From Biscogniauxia marginata (lineage: Eukaryota > Ascomycota > Sordariomycetes > Xylariales > Xylariaceae): DNA of 64,000 nt. This document shows positions 57,125 to 64,000 of this stretch, piece by piece. Each line of letters starts with the position of its first letter. Position 1 is the stretch's first letter. The stretch spans positions 124,001 through 188,000 of the forward strand of contig MU404095.1 of the NCBI GenBank assembly GCA_022695795.1, written 5' to 3'. Both the position numbers and the translations under genes were made by a program. A model generated the notes under the pieces. That model saw only the letters and a program-made list of their open reading frames with translations. It did not search any database and was not told the origin of the DNA.

Positions 57125-57820
57125 CTAACTTTCCACACTGCGAGTCTTCTCTTCTCTCCCGCCTTGTGCGCAGTAGTCTGGCTGGTAAGTGACACTGATT
57201 CTGTTCGGGAACACCTTTTCCAGTATCTTCTTAGCCAGCTCGGCTTGGCACCGCCAACTCCCAAAGCGATACCAAACGACGCAGATACCATCGCGGACCT
57301 CTCCGATGTCGAGAACCTCATCGACGTGCCACCACATGAAGCTCTTCCAGAATCTCTCCAAAGACTCCTTGTTCACAATGTTCTCGGGGCCTTCGATGCG
57401 TAGGACCCGTGTTCGGTCAGCCGGGTGAAGGTCCTCGCTCGTTCTGATCCGGTTCCAGGACACCTGTGGGTGGACTCCTTGGACCGGAAGTTTCCCTGCC
57501 TTTGCAGCTTTGTATACTCGCTCTGCAGCCTCGTGGGTAAAGAAGACAATCTTGGCTGCGCATGAAGGGAGGTCATCCTGCGCTGAGTTGATATGGGAGG
57601 ATTTGATATTGCCGGCACCTCGAATGGCCCCTAGCAAGATATGGTAGGTGCAGTCGGAGGGCAAGCCGGTAATCCATAAGGAGGTGTTCTGGCCGTTCGG
57701 GATATCCTCCGTCCAATTATCCTTGATCTTAGGATTCCCCAGGTAATTGGGGTTCGCACGGGGGTCGAGCTGCGCTTGCTTTCGCTTGCTGGCATTATCT
57801 TGGTCGGAAGATTGAGACAT
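57125..57820 (-). CDS. RRM-like fungal family protein, 231 aa
   Basis: This single open frame starts at 57820 and belongs to a recurrent fungal family with RRM-like folds and no assigned role. The N-terminal 50 residues are polar and disordered. A first RRM-like strand, NTSLWITGLPSDCTYHILLGAIRGAG (about residues 44-69), is followed by the AAKIVFFTHEAAERVYKAA helix. A second half carries VSWNRIRTSE, RVLRIEGPENIVNKESLERFW and a Trp-rich strand. Aromatic RNP residues are only partly kept, so RNA binding is uncertain. It is the only intact gene seen between 50 and 61 kb. A 3' intron cannot be excluded because the last 20 residues are less conserved-looking. Confidence 0.7.
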   Translation of the reverse strand: MSQSSDQDNASKRKQAQLDPRANPNYLGNPKIKDNWTEDIPNGQNTSLWITGLPSDCTYHILLGAIRGAGNIKSSHINSAQDDLPSCAAKIVFFTHEAAERVYKAAKAGKLPVQGVHPQVSWNRIRTSEDLHPADRTRVLRIEGPENIVNKESLERFWKSFMWWHVDEVLDIGEVRDGICVVWYRFGSWRCQAELAKKILEKVFPNRISVTYQPDYCAQGGREEKTRSVES

Positions 57821-58840
57821 CTAATTGAAGGAATAACAGATTAGCATGTTCCAATATTTTTATTCGGCAGGCTGTCCTTACCTTAGGAGTTCTGTTGATA
57901 CTGGTATTGACTGCCTTACTGTCTGGTTGTTGGAGTCGTCTGTGAACTGGTAGTTGTGCGATATTAACGGATGATTCAAATGGATTTCAATATATCCAAA
58001 TAGTCGAAGGCTATCCTGTACGAGTGTTCGCGATGGGTTTGGATCGAAGTAAAATTCGTGGGAGAGGGAGAAGTCTTTTATAATTATATCACTTCTACGA
58101 TGTTGCCTAGTAACGACAGAATTTTCCGTAACCCGCGTCATTCACGCCATTCACGATGTGTAGCCAACAATAAAACCGCTTTCCATTGACAATGGTCTAT
58201 TCGACTTCTGAAGGTGCCTGCTATTGTGATAAATCTAAAAGTGAATGGTCATTTTATCATGTCTGCGTGTCTACATGTCTATCCGGGACATTATCATCAT
58301 GTGTCGTGTTGTGAAACCTTTGCCGGTTTAATCAACAATTGTCGGTCACCGTTATTTAACATAAGACGAACAACTATTTCTAGCATAACTTGTCATAGAA
58401 AAATTGTTCTTATATGTGTCAGGGATGCTACTGTTTACTCCAAGGAAACATTACATAGAAGGTATCTGTAAAATAGGCGACCTTATATTTTCAAGTTCCA
58501 TCTACCCTATCCATTCTACAGTCTGTCTCCCGATGCAATTTGATATAGTTTGAATGGTGGAAATAGTTCTCCTATAAACATATAGATTCCAAACAGATAT
58601 ATGAAGGTTTGGTATTTGCTCGTCTATGCCATGGTTAGAGCCTTACTACGAAGTCGATACCTAATGGTATTTCCACAGTCATCCTAAGTCTACAGTCATT
58701 CTAGCCTTACGCTTCATTCGTCATCTACCATGGGTCCAATCAGCTTCCCAACATGGCAATTAATACGAAAACCAGCAAGAAACTTCCAACTCACGAATGT
58801 CAAGCGGAAGCCAAACCATCATCAGCCCACGACAAGGACA

Positions 58841-58902
<62 letters not shown>

Positions 58903-61236
58903 CATACGTCTCCCAGGAAAAGGCAGCAGAAGAGGCGCGGAGGCCATCAGAGAATTCTTCAAAAGCGAAGCCTCCTCCTCCGATCATCCCGCAGGCAAAC
59001 AACCGCGGAGGACACTCCCAGATCTCTTCCCTGCTGTCCGCTGGGTTCTGCCCTCGGCGCCGGGCCGCAGTTGTTCTATGTGTGTGCGGTGGAGCGCCCT
59101 AACGATAAGCTCGAGCTGCAGACAGACAGCCATCGGGTATCAGGCTCGTCCTGCGCGAGACGACGTCCAGGACGAGGCGCGTATTAAGCCCGGGGATATG
59201 TTCCTCGTGGGGAGACGGGGGGACAATAAGTCAGGGCTTCGTGACCGCATACACAGCATACCTCTATCCTGCCGTAAAATAACTTCGCCGGCCTGGTCAG
59301 CCTCCACCGTTGGACGCCATCTACGGCCTTGAGGATGATGAGCCGGGGTGGAGATGAAGAATTTCCCCGTGGCGTGGCACCACGGCGGCGGAGGAGAGCT
59401 ACGCCGGTGTTTCTAGGGCACTCGAGGGACGAAAAGTTCGTTCCTGTTGAGGAGGGATATAGGTGACGGAATGTACTTAGAGGACATGGAGAGGCTATGG
59501 TACAATGGCTTAAGTATGAGGACGAGGGAGACTAGGTTAATGAACCCCAGGGGGCTAGATGATGTAATTGCATTCTTACATAGGAGCACGAACCAAACCG
59601 AGGAAATTCATGAATGGATAATTTGGAGGAAGCGTAACTATCGGTATGCGGAAAATAAAATCGGAAGCTCGCGTATAGGTTTTGCCACGTTTACGAACGG
59701 TACGGTCACATATTACGTATATTTTCCGTCCTAAAGAAGTATTGAAATACAGGGTTATGAGGTTGCTTGATTATGTAGGTGAAGAGCTAACTGAGAGTGT
59801 GTGGGAGGACCTGTCCATTATATACATGGCGGCTACGAGATGCCTTGTACCTGTACTTGACAGCTACCCCCTTGTCACCTATTTCAGCGAGAAGGTCGGA
59901 TGATACGAGTATGAAGTCATATGAATTATAGTTGGTACATATAGTAAGTTCTACGCTGAGACCGGAATAACTGAATTCTACATGACATAGAGTGACACCG
60001 TAGAATAGGACTATCTACTGTAGCTCCTACATACCTGCAATCGCGCGCACCTTGTGGATTGAATATTAGCAACAAGAGGTTTCTCAACAAACTCCCTATA
60101 CTTTTTTTTCGTTTCTTTTTCTTTATACCAACCAGCACGGCATAAAACCATTTTTACTACACCACTTACCGGACTCGCGCATGTGCGGAGATAAAGACCT
60201 ACGGAACCTACCCAGTGAGCCCGTTCACACCAGCGACCATATCGTATGCTACAGCGCCAGGCTAGGGATGGATGGCTTGGAGGATATCCGTCGGCGGGAA
60301 ACCCAGGGCTTGAAAGAAGTCTAGGCTACGTACCGTTACTGAGCGAGCGGCGATGCTAAGAAGTGGTTGTTATCTCCCGATGCTCATTCAGGAGGTAGGT
60401 AGGCAGGCTAGAATAGCAGAGTCATCGATGCGGGAAGAAAAAAAGCTTGACTCTGACCTCCTTACCAGCAGCTCCCTTGCCCAAAGTTACCGCACTTCAT
60501 GTTAAAACATAAGGCCATAACCCCCCTAGTACACGGTCCTCTATGTATAGCTTCCTGTGGATATATGTAGGCTTTGCCCACCTACCTAGACTCTCCACTG
60601 GACGAATAAACTTCGTCCCATATTCATACTTCATTCTTATCTCTCGATATTTTACCATGATATTCAAAAATAAATCTCTACCTATGCACTTTCCTCGAAT
60701 ATCGCTAAGCTACTGTGCTATAACTCATAGAAAAGCCCCGTAAAGGGGCAGCAAGGTTAACTGCATCTAAGCGATGACTCGTCCTAGCATGCCCCTTTCT
60801 CGATTGACAATTCTAGAGTGTTAACCTGGATAATTAGATATGCTACATGTTCTGGGTTTACAGTCACTATGTATAGACGAACTAGGTTGAATTCGCAATA
60901 ATTACACAGAGTTGAGGTAGAGTTACTTGCTTTTTTGTACGTACTAGACGACCTCCCCCACCTACCTGATGTATCACGCCCTCTCCCGCCATCCCACCAC
61001 CCCCAATAAATCGTCATATCCTACATCAACCACTCACTGCCACATCTATAGTACATTGCCGTCATTTGTCTATTGACTAGGAAGTATTATTTCCCAAGTC
61101 TGCAAGAGGCCATATACATTAGCCTTCAGTGCACGAGCCTCTCCAAATTTTCCTCTCCGGGTTATCATCCTCTGGGAACCTTTTGACATATTTTCCTTAG
61201 CCTTCGGATCGAGCTACTTTATTCTCACCACTAGTC
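57821..61236. other. Gene-poor region upstream of the RRM-like gene
   Basis: This region contains the (CA)n microsatellite and GC-rich frames at about 58976-59330 that look coding-like but shift frame repeatedly. It also holds a possible small hypothetical protein at 59447-59734 (95 codons, charged and aromatic) with a second frame continuing to 59903. No family is recognised. The region from 59904 to 61236 shows nothing. Confidence 0.4.
58844..58900 (+). repeat. (CA)n microsatellite
   Basis: This nearly pure CA dinucleotide tract of 57 bp makes long His-Thr shadow frames on the plus strand and Cys-Val frames on the minus strand. Confidence 0.97.
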
Positions 61237-64000
61237 TTACTCCGTCTCAGCCGTATCGTCTTCACGTTTATCATTATCCGCAATTTCGGAATCCTGTGTC
61301 ATCGGCTTTCCGAATACATCCTCCCATTTGAGAGGCTCGTGGAACCCCATGACATGTACTGGATGTTTCTGGGCTTGTTCTATTTGAAGAGCCCTAAACT
61401 TCCGGCCGCGCTGCGTGAGCTCGTCGAGCTTGCCTTGAAACATTTGGTACCACTCCTTATCCCTGTCACCAGTATCCTCGAATATTTTGCGACGTCTGTC
61501 TCGGCACTGTTTGTAAATGGTACGTGCTCGCCCTTCTTCGAGCTCCTCGATGTTGTACTCGACGGTCCACTCGTCGCCCTTCACCAGCCTACTAGGCCGG
61601 GTGACATATCTACCGTTGACTTTGTTCTTTATGGTCAAGACCATTCCTAATAATGGCCCTGACGGCCCTGACGGGATATCTTCCATTTCCTCGCTTAGGA
61701 CTTCCGAAGCATGCTTAGCTAGCTTCTGAACGGATTCCTGTTGTGAGAATATCGGTTCGTCTGCCTGTGATTTGGTTGACTGCACATCATCCTGACTGTC
61801 TGGTTTCGGCTCAACGCCCGACTCGGACTCCGGATCAGAAGATTGCGCCTGGATTTGCTCGTCTTTGGATAGAGAAATAAGTTCCCCTAGGATACGTTCA
61901 AATGATTTAAGCTTAGAGGAATCCTCCGCCGATGTCTCGGCGTCATCTTCTAAGATTGGTTTCTGGTCAATCTTTTGGGCCATGCGCATAATAAGATCCT
62001 TCAGAGGTGACATGCTTGGAGTAGACTCTATCTCGTCGCCTGGTTCTGCGTCATCAGCATCAGCATCCACCACATCAGCTTCGTCGTCTTTGTCTTTCTC
62101 CGACTCTTCAGGGATGGCAGCATTAGACTGCTCTGTGGACGTTGCCGCGTCGACAAGTGACGGGTTTTCTGGCTCCAAAATGGCGCTACTCTGCTCTGTC
62201 TCGGAGGCACTTGTCATGTTATTTTGCTCCTGATCTGTAGAGTCCTGGAGGGCATGGTCAACTTGTTGATCGTCCTGAGACGATAGCCCTGGCTGTGTTG
62301 ACTCAACAGGATCATCGCGTGTCTTTTCAGTGTCTTCTGATAGATGCAAGCCAGACTCCTGCGAAGCGGCAGTCTCGTCTTGAGGGGCAGTTTCAGATTC
62401 CTGTGATGTAGCGTTCGCCGACTCCGAAGATGAAGCATCTGCAGCCGACTCATATTCGTCTTCGCACACATCTTGGTCTTCCGATTGGGTCGATGATGAT
62501 CTCGCTAGTTCAGAGGGGTGGCTGTCGGTAATAGCCGCCAGCAAAGCATCGACATACTGTTGTGCCTCTGCCGAAGACCTAGCGCGCAAGAGTCCGCTCT
62601 GTTCAAGGGCATCTTCAATCGCTTCTCGCACAGTTCCTACACCCAACTCATCATCATTCATGGCGTCTTCAACCATCTGGCGTGCCTCTTCCCAGGCAGA
62701 TAAGCTTGACATTTCCTCATCAACTGCTGGCTTCTCGACATCAGCTTCGTCGTCAAGCGCATCATCATTCTCAACTGCCAACTCCGGCTCGGATTTAGCA
62801 TTGTTTTTAACCAGGCCGAGGATCTCCCTCTCGAACGCGTCTATGGATGCCCTCTGGGCATTCTGAACCGCTGCGACTTCTCCATCCTTAACAGGCTCAG
62901 CAAAAATATACATATACGGTGCAACAGTAGATGGCCTCGTCTCAACATGTAACCGCAGTGATTGCTCGGGGAATTTTTCCGTAGCTCGATTGAGAAGATC
63001 ATTGAAGAGCTTCAAACTGAGTTTGAATTCTCTATGGCCAAGGACTGTGTTAGATGTCCCATGCAATGCCAAATCCATTTCGGTAAGTGGGATGTACTGG
63101 AAGCCGAATATTCGCTCGGTGTTGTGGAATGCAACGAAGATACCGTCCATTCGACCCATTCGCACTTGAAGAGAATACTTTAAAAAGGCAGACCTAATCA
63201 TATCAAAATATTCCCGTTCAAAGGACTCCCACTGACCGAAACGTTTCCGAATCTCATAGCCGAGGCCTTTCTGGAATCCTTTCGCATCCATACGAATAGA
63301 TATGACGGCACGAGTCTTCAAATCGAACATTCCAGTGCCGGGGATCCTCGCGTCGCGCGCATCCAACTGAGAGCGCATCATGAAATCGAGGAAGCTGGTG
63401 TAGTGAAAAGCCTCTTCGGCGTTTCTCTCTTCCTCGGTTATCTGGTCGGAATTGGTGTGCCTGTATCTTTCATAATCCTCCTTGGAGAGTGTCAAGAGTT
63501 TCTCCATCGACTTTCCAAGCATGCTGAGAATATTTGCAGAGTCAAACTCCTTGTCGGCATCGATGGCATAAGTACCGTCCTTCCAGTGCAGGAACGCTGC
63601 TGCTGGAGCTCTCATTATTTTCGTAAAACGGCGCGACTCAGGTTCAAATTCCTGGGACAGCATCTGCGTATTAACTTCCCGCCATGAGGAGAGAAGGTAG
63701 TGGAAGTGTGCAAGCATTGATGTCATACTGGAAGTTGACCCGGTGTACTTCTTTTGATTTTCCTTTGCGATTGAGATCAAATTAGTATCTTTAGATGATG
63801 TTACATATTGCTTCAGGGCGTTGAAATCGAACTCCTGGATTGGCATGATCTCCGATAGATAAGGATCGAAGTTGTAGACTCGAGATCGAGGATCTTGAAG
63901 TTGGTAGACGCCCGGGTTGAACAGAACTCTCTCCAAGCCATACGACAATGCAGGAACATCTAGGGCCCCTGTCTCGATAGGAATTAGGTGCATCGTCTTA
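61237..64000 (-). CDS. pet127: Mitochondrial Pet127 family protein (N-terminus outside window)
   Basis: This mitochondrial inner-membrane-associated protein is needed in yeast for 5'-end processing and stability of mitochondrial RNAs. The frame is open through the window edge and gives at least 920 residues; upstream codons at 64000 are still in frame, so the start and targeting peptide are missing. The conserved Pet127 core (LIPIETGALDVPALSYGLERVLFNPGVYQL, FDFNALKQYVTSS, SSMTSMLAHFHYLLSSWREVN, GTGMFDLKTRAVISIRMD, FQYIPLTEMDLALHGTS) occupies the first 390 residues seen. It is followed by about 390 residues of very acidic, Ser/Glu/Asp-rich low complexity, then a conserved C-terminal part GMVLTIKNKVNGRYVTRPSRL...FRALQIEQAQ. 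No intron is seen in this portion. The acidic insert is longer than I expect for the yeast protein. Confidence 0.9.
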   Translation of the reverse strand, partial: KTMHLIPIETGALDVPALSYGLERVLFNPGVYQLQDPRSRVYNFDPYLSEIMPIQEFDFNALKQYVTSSKDTNLISIAKENQKKYTGSTSSMTSMLAHFHYLLSSWREVNTQMLSQEFEPESRRFTKIMRAPAAAFLHWKDGTYAIDADKEFDSANILSMLGKSMEKLLTLSKEDYERYRHTNSDQITEEERNAEEAFHYTSFLDFMMRSQLDARDARIPGTGMFDLKTRAVISIRMDAKGFQKGLGYEIRKRFGQWESFEREYFDMIRSAFLKYSLQVRMGRMDGIFVAFHNTERIFGFQYIPLTEMDLALHGTSNTVLGHREFKLSLKLFNDLLNRATEKFPEQSLRLHVETRPSTVAPYMYIFAEPVKDGEVAAVQNAQRASIDAFEREILGLVKNNAKSEPELAVENDDALDDEADVEKPAVDEEMSSLSAWEEARQMVEDAMNDDELGVGTVREAIEDALEQSGLLRARSSAEAQQYVDALLAAITDSHPSELARSSSTQSEDQDVCEDEYESAADASSSESANATSQESETAPQDETAASQESGLHLSEDTEKTRDDPVESTQPGLSSQDDQQVDHALQDSTDQEQNNMTSASETEQSSAILEPENPSLVDAATSTEQSNAAIPEESEKDKDDEADVVDADADDAEPGDEIESTPSMSPLKDLIMRMAQKIDQKPILEDDAETSAEDSSKLKSFERILGELISLSKDEQIQAQSSDPESESGVEPKPDSQDDVQSTKSQADEPIFSQQESVQKLAKHASEVLSEEMEDIPSGPSGPLLGMVLTIKNKVNGRYVTRPSRLVKGDEWTVEYNIEELEEGRARTIYKQCRDRRRKIFEDTGDRDKEWYQMFQGKLDELTQRGRKFRALQIEQAQKHPVHVMGFHEPLKWEDVFGKPMTQDSEIADNDKREDDTAETE

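Noticed and set aside
58730..59332. Plus-strand frames of 100-200 codons with long His-Thr runs
   Set aside because: Created by the (CA)n microsatellite; no domain on either side and frame changes repeatedly.

Overview
The window is nuclear DNA of a filamentous ascomycete (Pezizomycotina). Genes carry short introns of about 48-95 bp with GTANGT donors and CTAAC branch sites. Gene content includes an AA9 polysaccharide monooxygenase, a NACHT/WD40 STAND receptor, a Cut12-type spindle pole protein, GCN2, Cwc2, UreF and Pet127. A Sordariomycete is likely, but that is inference.

The left half (about 1-31 kb) is an accessory compartment with long gene-poor stretches. From left to right it holds: a hypothetical ORF pair (0.9-1.6 kb); a secreted AA9 LPMO (minus, 3.15-4.2 kb); a decaying aldo-keto reductase (minus, 8.2-10.1 kb); a dead fructosamine-kinase-like gene (plus, 10.7-11.95 kb); a hydrolase-NACHT-WD40-like STAND receptor (plus, 12.5-18.0 kb); a DUF7025-type AAA ATPase (minus, 19.9-22.9 kb); a DUF7708 protein related to fungal STAND receptors (plus, 23.8-25.7 kb); and an MFS sugar transporter (minus, 27.5-29.6 kb).

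The accessory part contains small mobile-element relics. One family of TGT...ACA elements with 5-bp target duplications (probably solo LTRs of 390-495 bp) has one copy inside an intron of the reductase and one copy inside the coding sequence of the STAND receptor. Taking out the second copy plus one target duplication restores a 1587-residue frame exactly. A second family of about 132-137-bp solo LTRs lies at 18.4, 19.4, 19.6 and 23.0 kb. A 309-bp palindromic element lies at 19.0-19.3 kb.

The right half from 32 kb to 50 kb is a compact, conserved housekeeping block: rbg2/DRG2 GTPase (+), spo12-like (-), ACAD11-type acyl-CoA dehydrogenase (-), cwc2 (+), ureF (-), cut12 (-) and gcn2 (+). Several pairs are divergent (dehydrogenase/cwc2, cut12/gcn2) or convergent (rbg2/spo12, cwc2/ureF). 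From 50 to 61 kb the sequence is again gene-poor. It contains decayed DUF3716-like zinc-motif remnants, microsatellites and one intact RRM-like family gene (57.1-57.8 kb). The window ends inside pet127 (61.2 kb to the edge), whose N-terminus lies outside.

The most informative observation is the insertion that splits the STAND receptor between its N-terminal hydrolase (effector) domain and its NACHT switch. As the sequence stands, translation from the start gives a 289-residue free hydrolase unless the element is spliced out.
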